From Phycisphaeraceae bacterium (GTDB lineage Bacteria; Planctomycetota; Phycisphaerae; Phycisphaerales; Phycisphaeraceae): DNA of 64,000 bases. How positions within the stretch are numbered: the first letter of the stretch is position 1; each line of letters begins with the position of its first letter. Shown one piece after another: positions 47,111-56,548 of this stretch. Location of the stretch: contig JANQSF010000066.1 in assembly GCA_028284155.1 (NCBI GenBank), forward strand, positions 24,118 through 88,117. The letters run 5' to 3'. Below the pieces are notes generated by a model. The model had not been told where the DNA came from, searched no databases, and saw only the letters and a list, made by a program, of their open reading frames with translations. Both the position numbers and the translations under genes were made by a program.

Positions 47111-47190
47111 GGGTGCCTGTGAATAAGCGAAGCGTTTCACGGATTTGAGCATCCAGAGCTGTGAAACGCTTCGCCTATTCACAGGCACCC
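47111..47190. repeat. Long inverted repeat between two sulfatase genes
   Basis: Two 30-base arms (47111-47140 and 47161-47190) are complementary except for one base, with a 20-base loop. The outer arm reads GGGTGCCTGTGAATAAGCGA and continues in AGCGTTTCAC. The transcript would form a strong hairpin; it could terminate the first sulfatase transcript or be a copy of a dispersed repeat family. Confidence 0.9.
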
Positions 47191-47229
47191 ACCATTAAGA
47201 TTGAATACCGCTCTGAAGCGAGGCAAGTC

Positions 47230-48591
47230 ATGTCACGTTTTCTCACCGCCTCCGTCATCCTGCTAACACTGCTCGTAACCGCGCAAGCGGCCGAGCGCAA
47301 ACCCAACGTCGTCATCCTGTTCACCGACGATCAGGGCACGCTTGACGTCAACTGCTACGGCTCGACCGACCTTTACACGCCGTCCATGGACCGCATCGCG
47401 GCCGAGGGTGTGCGGTTTACGCAGGCTTACGCGCACACGGTCTGCTGCCCGGCCCGCGCGATGTTCATGACCGGGCGCTACCCGCAGCGCAGCAATGTCA
47501 ACCACTGGACGCAGGGCAACCTCAAGAGCCCGTTCGGTCGCAACATGGACCTGTCGGAGGTAACGCTCGCTGAGGCGCTCAAGTCGGCCGGCTACAAGAC
47601 GGCCCTGTTCGGCAAGTGGCACCTGGGCGCGGCGGCGACGCACGGGCCGACGAAGCAGGGATTCGACGTGTTCTTCGGTCACCGTGGCGGGTTCATCGAC
47701 AATTACAACCACTTCTTCCTGCACGGCAAAGGGTTCCACGACCTGTACCGAGGGACGACCGAGCAGTTCCGCAGGGGCGAATACTTTCCCGACCTCGTCA
47801 CGGACGAGGCGTTGCGATACATCGAGTCGAACAAGGATTCGCTGTTCCTGCTCTATCTGGCGTTCAACATCCCGCACTACCCGGAACAGGGCGACGTGAA
47901 GTTCGCCGAGCGTTACAAAGACCTGCCGATGCCACGTCGTTCGTATGCAACGATGATCTCGACGACGGACGGCCGCGTCGGCCGAGTGCTTGCGAAACTT
48001 GACGAATTGAAACTGACGGACGACACGATCGTCATCTTCATGAGCGACAACGGGCATTCGGCTGAACACAACACGATCCGTTTCGACGACCACAACAGCG
48101 GCCTGAGGAAAGGCCACTACTACGGCGCGCACGGTGGTGGGGGTAACACGGGCAAGTGGCGCGGTCACAAGGGGCAGTTTTACGAGGGCGGCATCCGAGT
48201 GCCGGCCATGATCCGCTACCCACGCGCGCTGCCCAAGGGCGTCGTGCGCGGGCAGGCCGTGACCGCCTGTGACTGGATGCCCACCGTGCTCGACCTGTGC
48301 GGCGTGGCGAAGCCGAAAGGCGTGACGTTCGACGGCTCGTCGCTTGTGCCGATTATCAAGGACAATGCGCCGTCGCACTACAAGGTCTTGCACTGGCAGT
48401 GGCACTTGCAATGGGCTGTGCGGGAGGGCGACTGGAAACTCATCGGCGGGCCGCGCGACCGGGTCGAACTGGTCAACCTAGCCGACCCCGAACCGGAACG
48501 GGTCAACCACGCCAAGCAGCGGCCGGAGGTCGTGAAGCGATTGCGCGGCTTGCACGACGCGTGGGTAAAACAGGTCTCGCCGACGCCGTGA
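47230..48591 (+). CDS. Second exported sulfatase
   Basis: 453 residues from ATG 47230 (GAGG upstream), signal peptide to about AQAAE. Sulfatase features: NVVILFTDDQGTLDVNCYGS, the modified-cysteine motif CCPAR in HTVCCPARAMFMTGRYP, KWHLG, and MSDNGHSAEH. Shares the family with its neighbour but is divergent, so not a recent duplicate. Substrate unknown. Confidence 0.93.
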   Translation: MSRFLTASVILLTLLVTAQAAERKPNVVILFTDDQGTLDVNCYGSTDLYTPSMDRIAAEGVRFTQAYAHTVCCPARAMFMTGRYPQRSNVNHWTQGNLKSPFGRNMDLSEVTLAEALKSAGYKTALFGKWHLGAAATHGPTKQGFDVFFGHRGGFIDNYNHFFLHGKGFHDLYRGTTEQFRRGEYFPDLVTDEALRYIESNKDSLFLLYLAFNIPHYPEQGDVKFAERYKDLPMPRRSYATMISTTDGRVGRVLAKLDELKLTDDTIVIFMSDNGHSAEHNTIRFDDHNSGLRKGHYYGAHGGGGNTGKWRGHKGQFYEGGIRVPAMIRYPRALPKGVVRGQAVTACDWMPTVLDLCGVAKPKGVTFDGSSLVPIIKDNAPSHYKVLHWQWHLQWAVREGDWKLIGGPRDRVELVNLADPEPERVNHAKQRPEVVKRLRGLHDAWVKQVSPTP

Positions 48592-48656
48592 TATCGGGCT
48601 GCGTCCGGCACGTGGGGTGGGCCAATCGTGTTTTCAAGCAACGCATAACATTCCCC

Positions 48657-49493
48657 ATGCCACCCATCGGACTCATCGCCGGGCAGGGCCGACTGCCGAT
48701 CCTCACGGCGCAGGGTATCCGTGACGCCGGTCATTCCGTCGCGTGCGTCGGTCTGTACGGCCAGTACGACCCTGCTTTGCCCGACCTGTGCGACGACTTC
48801 CGCACGGTCGGACTGGTGCAACTGGGTAAGTGGATACGTACGCTGCGCCGTTTCGGCGCGGATGAGACCGTCATGGTCGGTCGGGTCAAGAAGTCACGCA
48901 TGTACGACCCGCTTCGGCTGTTCAAGCAGATCCCCGACCTGCGTGCGATCAAGCTCTGGTACCGTACACTTCGGCACGACAAACGGAACCAGGTCGTGCT
49001 TACAGCGATCGCTGACGAATTGGCCCGCGGCGGCATCCACTTGACCGACTCAACCCGCTACATCCCGCAGCAGTTGGCCGACGAGGGTGTGCTGACACGC
49101 ACGCAGCCGACCGGCGAGCATCAGGCCGACATCGCGTTTGCGTTGCCGTTGGTCTCACAACTTGGCGCACTGGACATCGGCCAATCGATCGCCGTCAAGG
49201 AACGCGAGGTCATCGCCGTCGAGGCGATCGAGGGCACCGACCGCATGATCGAACGCGCCGGCGAACTGTGCCGAATGGGCGGGTGGACGCTGCTCAAGAC
49301 GGCCGGCCCGAACAAGGACATGCGTTTCGACGTGCCGGTGATTGGCGTGCAGACGATCGAGAAACTGCAAGTCCACAAGGCGACCTGCCTGGCGGTCGAG
49401 GCGGGCAAGGTCATCTTGATTGACAAAGACGACGTGCTGGCCGCGGCGGACGACGCGGGGGTCGCGGTGGTGGGGGTGGCGCTGAATGACTGA
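48657..49493 (+). CDS. lpxI: UDP-2,3-diacylglucosamine diphosphatase LpxI
   Basis: 278 residues from ATG 48657. Matches LpxI (DUF1009): IGLIAGQGRLPILTA at the start, VMVGRVKK, IGQSIAVKEREVIAVEAIEGTDRMI and KTAGPNKDMRFDVPVIGVQTIE. Converts UDP-2,3-diacylglucosamine to lipid X and UMP in the fourth step of lipid A synthesis, acting at the cytoplasmic face. Its presence, instead of LpxH, implies this planctomycete makes lipid A-type lipids. Other lpx genes are not in the window. Confidence 0.92.
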   Translation: MPPIGLIAGQGRLPILTAQGIRDAGHSVACVGLYGQYDPALPDLCDDFRTVGLVQLGKWIRTLRRFGADETVMVGRVKKSRMYDPLRLFKQIPDLRAIKLWYRTLRHDKRNQVVLTAIADELARGGIHLTDSTRYIPQQLADEGVLTRTQPTGEHQADIAFALPLVSQLGALDIGQSIAVKEREVIAVEAIEGTDRMIERAGELCRMGGWTLLKTAGPNKDMRFDVPVIGVQTIEKLQVHKATCLAVEAGKVILIDKDDVLAAADDAGVAVVGVALND

Positions 49494-49962
49494 CGCGATT
49501 CCAACGAGCAGAGGGCAACGCTCTGTTGCGTCTTCGTGGGCGGACCGGTTGACAATGAACCCGTCTTGGATGCTCGTCCTGCCGATCGTCATGTGCTTGG
49601 CTGACGCGGGTATCACGCTGGCGTTGCAGCCGGCAACGTATTGGCGTGGCGAATACGTCACAGTCGTGGAATGGAGCCCGTTGCCGCGGGTCTTGTTGCA
49701 GGATCACCCGTTGCTCTTCCTTGGCGGCGTGGTGTGCTGGGTGGTCGTGTTTACGACCGTCATCCGACTAGCGCGCACGCGCGTCGCGGTCGACCTGTGT
49801 CTCGTAGTCGCGGCGGGTCACACGGTGGGTGTATTTTCGTGGTTGAGGCGGTTGGACGGCGCGACGCCTGTCTGCGTCGTGTTGCTTGTGACCGTCATGT
49901 TGGCTGCCATACCGACCTGGCGATTGCCGTTGCCGGACGACGATCGATCCCCATCTGCTTGA
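49486..49962 (+). CDS. Four-helix membrane protein of unknown function
   Basis: 158 residues with four hydrophobic helices and short loops. Starts at ATG 49486 overlapping the lpxI stop by 8 bases; ATG 49555 (MNPSWMLVLP) would begin just before helix 1 and is a good alternative. No family recognised. Linkage to lpxI may hint at envelope function, but this is inference. Confidence 0.6.
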   Translation: MTDAIPTSRGQRSVASSWADRLTMNPSWMLVLPIVMCLADAGITLALQPATYWRGEYVTVVEWSPLPRVLLQDHPLLFLGGVVCWVVVFTTVIRLARTRVAVDLCLVVAAGHTVGVFSWLRRLDGATPVCVVLLVTVMLAAIPTWRLPLPDDDRSPSA

Positions 49963-50015
49963 ACGGTGTGCCGCGCTTTTGGGGTAAGAGCCGAGCCTGG
50001 CCCCGAAGCCGGTCG

Positions 50016-50267
50016 CTATGAAGTGGTTTCCTCGGCGTCGCCCGCCGCGTCCGTGCCCGCGTTGACGATCCGTTCGATCTCCTCGGCGGACATCCCACGG
50101 TCGAGCATGTCCATCTTCAGGCGTGCCTGTGACCGGTTGTTCATCACCGACGTGACCGCGCCAGCAAGAATGGCGATGATCGCGATCAGCCCGCCCACAA
50201 CAAACACCAACACTTCGGGCGCAACGAGGGACGACCAATTGAATTCGGCAAGTGTCAACCCGTGCAT
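50016..50267 (-). CDS. Small single-helix membrane protein with a MSAEEIERIV motif
   Basis: 83 residues: one membrane helix (EVLVFVVGGLIAIIAILAGAV) and a charged cytosolic tail with the segment KMDMLDRGMSAEEIERIVNAG, a motif seen in many small bacterial membrane proteins with unknown role. Not preceded by a close partner; MFS gene follows on the same strand's upstream side after about 70 bases. Confidence 0.65.
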   Translation of the reverse strand: MHGLTLAEFNWSSLVAPEVLVFVVGGLIAIIAILAGAVTSVMNNRSQARLKMDMLDRGMSAEEIERIVNAGTDAAGDAEETTS

Positions 50268-50335
50268 GGCGTGGACTCCGGTGAGGTGTTCGGCGTTAGT
50301 CGCAGGCCGATCTCGACTATTTCACCCTTACACAA

Positions 50336-51526
50336 TCATACCGTCGGGTCCGGCTCGCCCTCAACGGGATTGGCCCTCGCCCGCCACAGCGACCGCAAGC
50401 CCATGACGCCGCAGACGACGATCAACGGGCCGATACCCAGCACATTGCCCAGCACGCGGTCGTCGAAGAGGGTCGTCAGGTATTGGCCCAGCAGGCCCGC
50501 GGCCGGGCCGATGGTGAAGCCGAGGCCGACCAGGCTTTCGTGGGCCCCGCCGGCGTCGACCGAGGCGTTCTTGACGACCATGGCGTAGTAGATCGCCGCG
50601 TAGTAGGCAACGCCCTCAGCCAAACCCATCGTCACGACGCCGACGCCCGCGACGGTTGGGTTCGGTGCGAAGAGCACGGTGAAGAACCCGATCGGCACGG
50701 CCAGCGCCGTCACCAGCAGCACGTCGATTCGGCCGTGCCATCGGTGGGTGAGGAACAGCAGCAGGAAGATGACGACTCGGCCAAAGTCCTTGAGTGAGCC
50801 GAGCAAGATGGACTTCGACTCGCTCAGTTTGAGTCCGTCTTTGAACAGCATGGGCATGAGCGACGCGACGATGAGTGTGAGCGCGAAGGCGGACAGCATC
50901 GTCCAGCGTGACGAGGCGAGCAGCGCGTTGTAGCGCCTTGTCAGGACGGGGTCGGGACGATCGGGGTGGTTGCCATCGAGGTGCTTCGGCCGAGCGGCGA
51001 CGGGGATGAGCAGGAAGAAAACGACAATGCCCGCGGCGCCGGTCGCGACGAAGAGCCACCTGTTGCCTGCGGCCAGCACGGGTGCCGCCGCGAGCATGCC
51101 GATCGGCCCGGTACTCGCCCACGCGAGATTAAACGCGCCCATCGAGCGCGACTGCTGTTTGGGCGTCCGCCCCGCGCCGCAATACGACTCGATCACCGGC
51201 CAAAACAGCGCCCAACTGATCTGGTTGCCCATGTGCGCGACCCACACACCCGCGACATTCGGCTGCCACGCGGCGAATCCATTGACCAGGAGGAACAACA
51301 GGAGCGTCGCGTTGGCCAACCGCTTCTCACCGATCCGATCCGCGACGGCGTGGCTCATCAACGCGGCGGCGACGTAAATCGCGCCGCCCGCCAACGCAAG
51401 CCAGAGGTTGGCCGACTCGTCGAACTTGAGTACACGGTCGGTGAAAAAGTAAACGCCCTTGCCGTACAGAAAGCCGACGAACGACATGACCATCGACACG
51501 GCAATGAGCAGACGTGGGTGGTTCAT
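50336..51526 (-). CDS. Major facilitator superfamily transporter
   Basis: 396 residues with about twelve membrane helices and a long basic central loop near residues 180-200 (PKHLDGNHPDRPDPVLTRRY). The loop between helices 2 and 3 carries a degenerate DRIGEKR in place of the DRxGRR motif. Substrate cannot be read. Appears monocistronic. Confidence 0.85.
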   Translation of the reverse strand: MNHPRLLIAVSMVMSFVGFLYGKGVYFFTDRVLKFDESANLWLALAGGAIYVAAALMSHAVADRIGEKRLANATLLLFLLVNGFAAWQPNVAGVWVAHMGNQISWALFWPVIESYCGAGRTPKQQSRSMGAFNLAWASTGPIGMLAAAPVLAAGNRWLFVATGAAGIVVFFLLIPVAARPKHLDGNHPDRPDPVLTRRYNALLASSRWTMLSAFALTLIVASLMPMLFKDGLKLSESKSILLGSLKDFGRVVIFLLLFLTHRWHGRIDVLLVTALAVPIGFFTVLFAPNPTVAGVGVVTMGLAEGVAYYAAIYYAMVVKNASVDAGGAHESLVGLGFTIGPAAGLLGQYLTTLFDDRVLGNVLGIGPLIVVCGVMGLRSLWRARANPVEGEPDPTV

Positions 51527-51622
51527 GGGGCGGGGAAGCGATGGGGGACGAGCGACTAGCGACGAGGGGGTTGAAAGTGGGCGACAAGTTTAGCCGCGGG
51601 GCTTGCCCCGCCTGCACGGGTG

Positions 51623-51693
51623 AATGACCAATGTCCAAATCCCAATGTCAAATGATGTACAACTTGGACATTGGGATTTAGACATTGGTCATT
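51623..51693. repeat. Inverted repeat downstream of smpB
   Basis: Arms 51623-51651 and 51664-51693 are complementary apart from one substitution and one extra base, with a 12-base loop. The arms read AATGACCAATGTCCAAATCC and so on, low-GC against the surroundings. The element ends 5 bases after the smpB stop and follows a GC-rich hairpin (about 51594-51612). Probably a dispersed repeat that also ends transcription. Confidence 0.85.
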
Positions 51694-51697
51694 GGAC

Positions 51698-52186
51698 TCA
51701 AATCACCTTCTTCGTCATCGCCCGCCTGATGTCGCGGTCCGCGTCGCGTTTCTTGATGTCCTGCCGTTTGTCGTGCGACTGCTTGCCGCGCACGACGCCG
51801 AGTTCGACCTTCACCTTGCCGCGCACGAAGTACATCGTCAACGGAACGAGCGTCGTGCCCTTGTTCGCGGTTTGGCCCAGCAGGCTCGCGATCTGTCTCT
51901 TGTGAGCTAACAACTTCCGTGGCCGGGTCGGTTCGTGGCCGGTCTTCGGCCCGGCGTGTGTGTAGTGCGCGATGTTGACGCCCAACAGGAACAACTCCAT
52001 CCGGTTCGGGTCAACGCGTGCAAATCCCTCAGCCAATGAGACCTGCCCATTGCGGATGCTCTTGACCTCCGAACCGGTCAGTTGAATGCCGACCTCAAGC
52101 GACTCGACCACGTGATAGTCATGCCGGGCACGCCGGTTGACGATGCGCGGCGAAAGGTCTTTCTTCTGTTTGGGTCGCTTGGCCAT
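51698..52186 (-). CDS. smpB: SsrA-binding protein SmpB
   Basis: 162 residues of SmpB: NRRARHDYHVVESLEVGIQL, TGSEVKSIRNGQVSL, and the C-terminal basic tail GKQSHDKRQDIKKRDADRDI that folds into the ribosomal mRNA channel. Binds tmRNA and rescues stalled ribosomes. The length is normal. No ssrA gene was seen nearby. Confidence 0.95.
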   Translation of the reverse strand: MAKRPKQKKDLSPRIVNRRARHDYHVVESLEVGIQLTGSEVKSIRNGQVSLAEGFARVDPNRMELFLLGVNIAHYTHAGPKTGHEPTRPRKLLAHKRQIASLLGQTANKGTTLVPLTMYFVRGKVKVELGVVRGKQSHDKRQDIKKRDADRDIRRAMTKKVI

Positions 52187-52256
52187 GGTCGTCGCTCAGT
52201 CGAGCGGGAAGTGTAGGCGACCCCTGTGCATCGCATTTGCGTCCCAAACCGCGCGA

Positions 52257-52425
52257 AGCCGGGTCTTTCCGAAGGGCCGGATCGAATGCAACTTAAACAA
52301 GACAACCGCGGATCACGCGGATCGCACGGATGAGATTCGATGCGGGTCCTCTCCCGTCCTATCCGCGTCGTCCGCGCCATCTGCGGTCACTCTGTCCGAT
52401 CCGGGTCTTCGGAAAGACCCGGCTT
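52257..52425. repeat. Nested inverted-repeat element between smpB and mnmE
   Basis: Outer arms of 19 bases (AAGCCGGGTCTTTCCGAAG at 52257-52275 and its exact complement at 52407-52425). Inside are further weaker complementary stretches: CGGATC with GATCCG, and CCGCGGATCACGCGGATC with ATCCGCGTCGTCCGCG. The text resembles a dispersed palindromic repeat known in several bacterial groups. The gap of about 280 bases holds nothing else apparent. Confidence 0.8.
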
Positions 52426-52464
52426 ATGGCGGCAGTTGTGGCGCGTCGTGGTCTACCCGCTGAC

Positions 52465-53874
52465 TCACTTGCCGACGCAGAACGTCGCGAAGACTCGGCC
52501 GATTACGTCGTCGGGTGTGACTTCGCCGCCGAGGCCGGCCAACTCGTCGAGGGCCGCGCGCATCGCGCCGGCCACGAGTTCGACGTGCGCGATCGCGGGC
52601 GCGTCTCGTTGCGGTGCCAGCAGGTCGCGCGCTTCTGCCAGGTATTGCGAGGCGGCTTGCAACGCGCTTTCGTGACGCGGTTGCAGCGCGAGCATGTCGC
52701 CCGACAGGCTGACGCCGCGTTGACTCACACGTTCGGCGATCGCTCGGCGGAGGTCGTCGAGACCTTCGCCTGTCAAAGCGCTGACGCGCATGTCGAGATC
52801 TGATTCGGGACTGCCTGCCGCATCGGGCAGGTCGCTCTTGGCGCGGATGTGCAGCGATTCCGCTGTGTCGTTAGTCAGCCGATCGGATGCGTGCGGCTGG
52901 CCGTCGTCCACCGCCACGATCAGGTCGGCGCGCCGGACGGCGTCGTCCGCGGCTCGTTGCGCGTCGCGGTCGAGTGCGCTCGTTGGGTCGTCCAGCCCCG
53001 CGATGTCGGTCAACAAGACTTCGACAGGACGATCAGCCGCGTCATGCAACTTGAGCGGTTCGGTTAGCACGTCGCGCGTCGTGCCGGGTGAGGCGGAAAC
53101 GACGGCGCGATGTCGGCCGAGCAGCGCGTTGAAGAGCGTGCTCTTGCCCGTGCTGGGCGGGCCAACAAGCACGACGCGCGGCAGCGCTTCGAGTTCGCCC
53201 CACGATCGGCTGCGTGCGTTGACCTCGTCTAATCGGCTGATCATTTGAACCACCCCGTCCAACAACGCGCCCGGCCCAATCGGCACGACGTCTTCCTGGT
53301 CGGTGAAGTCGATCCCTGCTTCGACCAGTGCGAGTTGAGTCGCCAATGTGTCGACCAGGTCGTCCGCAAACCGGCCAAGCTCGCCTTCGCGCAACAGTTT
53401 CGCCGCGCGCAGTTGGCTGTCGCTCACTGCCGCGATGGTCGCGGCGACGCCCTCGGCCTGCGTCAGGTCGAGTTTGCCCGCGGTGTAAGCGCGGAAAGTA
53501 AACTCGCCCGGCTCGGCTAACCGCGCGCCGCATGTGCACGCGTGTTGCAGGACCCGTTCGAGCAACGCGGGGTTGCCCGGGCATTGCAACTCGACCATGT
53601 CCTGGCCGGTGTAGGTCGATGGGGCGTTGAAGCATGCGACGAGGACCGGAAGGCCGAACGTGCGGGTCGTGCCTCCGGCGTTTGCCGTTGCGGGCAGTCG
53701 CAGCGTTGCGCCGCACAGGACGCGCGGTTTGTCGCACTGCTTCCCTTGTTTTTTGAGATCGACGAGTTGATCACAGATCGAGATTGCGTTCGGCCCGGCG
53801 AGGCGCACAAGGCCGCGCGGGCTTCGGCCGGGCGGTGAACTGACGGCGACGATCGTGTCGTCGGTGGGCGTCAT
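52465..53874 (-). CDS. mnmE: tRNA modification GTPase MnmE
   Basis: 469 residues. N-terminal folate-binding domain, central helices, an inserted G domain near 210-360 (P-loop GPPSTGKST, switch DIAGL) and the C-terminal FCVGK, the conserved cysteine of FC(I/M/V)GK. With MnmG it makes the 5-carboxymethylaminomethyl modification at tRNA wobble U. The G4 motif is not clear; the region reads VDDGQPHASD. Overlaps yidC by 4 bases; the pair yidC-mnmE is a widespread arrangement. Confidence 0.94.
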   Translation of the reverse strand: MTPTDDTIVAVSSPPGRSPRGLVRLAGPNAISICDQLVDLKKQGKQCDKPRVLCGATLRLPATANAGGTTRTFGLPVLVACFNAPSTYTGQDMVELQCPGNPALLERVLQHACTCGARLAEPGEFTFRAYTAGKLDLTQAEGVAATIAAVSDSQLRAAKLLREGELGRFADDLVDTLATQLALVEAGIDFTDQEDVVPIGPGALLDGVVQMISRLDEVNARSRSWGELEALPRVVLVGPPSTGKSTLFNALLGRHRAVVSASPGTTRDVLTEPLKLHDAADRPVEVLLTDIAGLDDPTSALDRDAQRAADDAVRRADLIVAVDDGQPHASDRLTNDTAESLHIRAKSDLPDAAGSPESDLDMRVSALTGEGLDDLRRAIAERVSQRGVSLSGDMLALQPRHESALQAASQYLAEARDLLAPQRDAPAIAHVELVAGAMRAALDELAGLGGEVTPDDVIGRVFATFCVGK

Positions 53875-56108
53875 CGTTTGCGTTTTTTGGGCTTGTTTTT
53901 ACGCGGCTTCGACTTGGCAGACTTTTCGCGCGACGCCTGCGCGGCGCGTTCGGCCGCGGCCATGCGACGCGTGCCCGGTGCGCCGCCGGATCGGCCGCGG
54001 CCCTTGCCGCCGCCGGCTGAGCGCTGCTGCTCTTCCATGCGTGATTCAAGTTCTTTCTGCATCCGGGCGAAGAAGCCTTCTTTCTTCGGCTTGCCGTCGT
54101 CGTCTTTGCCGCCGCGTCCGCGCGGCTCTTTTGGCGCGAACAGTGTGCCGGCCTCTTCTTCCTTCTTGATGTGCCTGCGCACCATGTAGCTGTCGAGCAT
54201 GCCCGCGATTGACGACGCGGTGATGTACAGCATCAGCCCGCTCGGCGCCGAGTAGAGCAGCACGGGGAAGAACAGCGTCATGATCCGCATGATCATCTGC
54301 GTCTGCCGAGCCTGGTCGGTCGTAGCCGGCTGGGCCATCAACTTCTGGTTGAAGTACATCAACACGCCCCACGCCAGCGGCAGGATGTTCAACGACGAGT
54401 AGTCGAACTGAAGCAGCAGCAGGCTGATCGGCTTCGGCTCTTCGCTGAATACGACCAGGCGGTCGGGTCGTGACAAGTCAGCCAGGAATGCCCAATTGGA
54501 GGAGATTGACTGGACAACGCCCCAGAACGCCCCCTCGTGCCGCAGGTCGATCGCGTAGTAGAGCATCGCGTACAACGCGATCCAGATGGGCGTCTGGAGG
54601 AACATCGGCAGGCAGCCGAGCATGCCCGCGGGGTTGATGTTCTTCTCGCGGTAGAGCTTCATCTGCTCCTGCTGGAGCTTCTTGGGGTCTTCGCTGTACT
54701 TCTTTTTGAGCTTCTCGAGTTCGGGCTGAAGCGCCGCCATCTGCTTGCTCATCTTCGTCATGCTGATCTGCGACTTCTTCGTGATCGGGTGCAGGCAGAT
54801 CCGAACGAAAATGACAAGGATGATGATCGCGAACGACCAGTCGAACACGATGTCGTGGAAGAAGTTGAGGAACCAGAGCAAGCCCTTGGCCAACCACTGG
54901 AACGTGCAGAATGCGCAGCCCAGTTCGTAGACGATCAACTCGTCGAACTGCATGGCCGCGTAGGGCTGCGCGTTGAACAATTCGGGATGACGCGGCCCGG
55001 CGAACAGGGCGAGTTCGAACGACTCGCTCTTGCCGGGGCTGAGCGTGAACGACCTGCTGGTCAGCGAGATCATCAGGCCGCGGCGTTCCGCGTCGAGCGT
55101 CGCTTCGCCCAGCGTCTCGGCCTCGAGTGTGTACGTGTCGCTCAGCGGCGGGATGTCGCCCGGCGTGAGGTCCGGGTCCCCATCGACCGGCATGTGCGTG
55201 ATGAGCGAGAAGTAGCGGTTGTCGAACGCGACCCACGTCAGCGCTTCGGCCTCCGGCACGTCTGGGTCCGGGAAGACCGGCAACTGATCGTCGATGACTT
55301 CGCTGCGCGCGTTACGCGCGTCCTTGATGTAAGCGCGGACGCGGTTCGGGTCCTTGCTTGAGAAGTACGCGGCCGTCACGAGGCGGCGGTCGCCCATGTA
55401 ACGCGTCGTGTCGATCGGGATGTCGGTCTGCGCGTTTTGTTTCCACTCAATCTTCAGCGGTTCGGCGTCTTTGTCCTGACGCAGGTCGGTGAAGGTCGTC
55501 ACACAGCGCAACTCGTATCCGAGATCGCCTTGGGGCAGAGTGTACTTGCGCGTGATGCGCAGCACGGGAGTTTCGCCGTCGGCCCCCGCGATTATCGCCG
55601 AGTATTCTCCCGGCGCATCGTTCTGCCATGCGCCGGCCAGATTGATCTGGTGACCGTTGACCTTGACCCACCGCGCGGCGAACGCGTACTGCAGGATGAC
55701 AGGCTCGTCACTGCCCGGCGGGTTGTTCACTTCGAGCGGTTCAAGGATGACATACGGGTCGCCCTTGATCGCCTTGTCGTGGTACCGGTTCAGCCGGAGG
55801 CGGTAGATGCCCGCACCCCAACTGGTGAACTCGGCCCCCATCATGTAGTTAGACGACTCGTCGGTCGAGCCGAGCTTGGAGAGGGGCGCCTTGTCCGCCT
55901 TGATCAGCGAAAAGGGCGGCGACTTGATGGCGGGCTTGTCGTCCCCGTCGGCCGATTCGTTCGGCTTGTTGTTTTCGGCGGGCGTCGTCTGCGACGTATC
56001 TGGCGTGTTGGTGTTGTCGTCCTGGGCGCGCAAGTCGGCTGTCGGCGGCGCGGCAAAAGCCAGCACGATCGCCCACCAGGCGAGGGTTTTGAGGAATCGG
56101 TTTTGCAC
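53871..56108 (-). CDS. yidC: Membrane protein insertase YidC
   Basis: 745 residues. N-terminal signal/anchor helix, a large periplasmic domain (about 60-410), five C-terminal helices with the conserved arginine in IFVRICLHPITKK, the hairpin QPELEKLKKKYSEDPKKLQQ and MLGCLPMFLQTPIWIALYAML. The last about 110 residues are Lys/Arg/Gly-rich (GGGKGRGRSGGAPG; KSKPRKNKPKKRKR), a ribosome-binding type tail. Inserts membrane proteins with or without SecYEG. The long acidic segment after the signal (NNKPNESADGDDKP) is unusual but unremarkable. Confidence 0.94.
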   Translation of the reverse strand: MQNRFLKTLAWWAIVLAFAAPPTADLRAQDDNTNTPDTSQTTPAENNKPNESADGDDKPAIKSPPFSLIKADKAPLSKLGSTDESSNYMMGAEFTSWGAGIYRLRLNRYHDKAIKGDPYVILEPLEVNNPPGSDEPVILQYAFAARWVKVNGHQINLAGAWQNDAPGEYSAIIAGADGETPVLRITRKYTLPQGDLGYELRCVTTFTDLRQDKDAEPLKIEWKQNAQTDIPIDTTRYMGDRRLVTAAYFSSKDPNRVRAYIKDARNARSEVIDDQLPVFPDPDVPEAEALTWVAFDNRYFSLITHMPVDGDPDLTPGDIPPLSDTYTLEAETLGEATLDAERRGLMISLTSRSFTLSPGKSESFELALFAGPRHPELFNAQPYAAMQFDELIVYELGCAFCTFQWLAKGLLWFLNFFHDIVFDWSFAIIILVIFVRICLHPITKKSQISMTKMSKQMAALQPELEKLKKKYSEDPKKLQQEQMKLYREKNINPAGMLGCLPMFLQTPIWIALYAMLYYAIDLRHEGAFWGVVQSISSNWAFLADLSRPDRLVVFSEEPKPISLLLLQFDYSSLNILPLAWGVLMYFNQKLMAQPATTDQARQTQMIMRIMTLFFPVLLYSAPSGLMLYITASSIAGMLDSYMVRRHIKKEEEAGTLFAPKEPRGRGGKDDDGKPKKEGFFARMQKELESRMEEQQRSAGGGKGRGRSGGAPGTRRMAAAERAAQASREKSAKSKPRKNKPKKRKR

Positions 56109-56332
56109 GGGATTCAGGCCTCAGACGGCAAGCCAACCGCCGGTCGGCCGCAGTATAGTCGGCGCAGTGGGGTTTGTGGGTCGCCCGGCGCGGCCCTGCG
56201 GGTAGGGTCGCGGCGTGCGAGGCTCGTATTTCAATCGGGGCGTCGTGAGAGAGGGGCGCGTCGTCGTCGAGGGGCGTCCGCGAAGTCGGGTAACGTGCGC
56301 AGGCCAACGGTTTGGCCGGACCGACCGTGCTG

Positions 56333-56548
56333 TCAGCCCGCCTGTTTTTCGCCCTGGCCGTTGTCGTCGTCGCGCTGGCGTCGTTTGGCTTCGGCTAGCT
56401 CTTTGCGGTTGATCTGCACTTCGCGTGGGAAGTCGAACGACAGGCGGACTTTGTCGCCGTGGATTTCGACGACACGGATGGTGCCCATCGGGCTGCACGG
56501 GTCGCCCAGAACCACCTCTTCGCCAACACGTCGAGTCAATGCGAGCAT
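56333..56548 (-). CDS. csrA: Carbon storage regulator CsrA
   Basis: 71 residues from ATG 56548, preceded by AAGGAG. CsrA fold: MLALTRRVGEEVVLGD, IRVVEIHGDKVRLSFDFPRE and INRKELAEAK, then a short charged tail. Binds GGA motifs in mRNA 5' leaders to control translation. The gap to yidC is about 225 bases, so it may be separately transcribed. The open frame upstream to 56662 is not used. Confidence 0.93.
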   Translation of the reverse strand: MLALTRRVGEEVVLGDPCSPMGTIRVVEIHGDKVRLSFDFPREVQINRKELAEAKRRQRDDDNGQGEKQAG

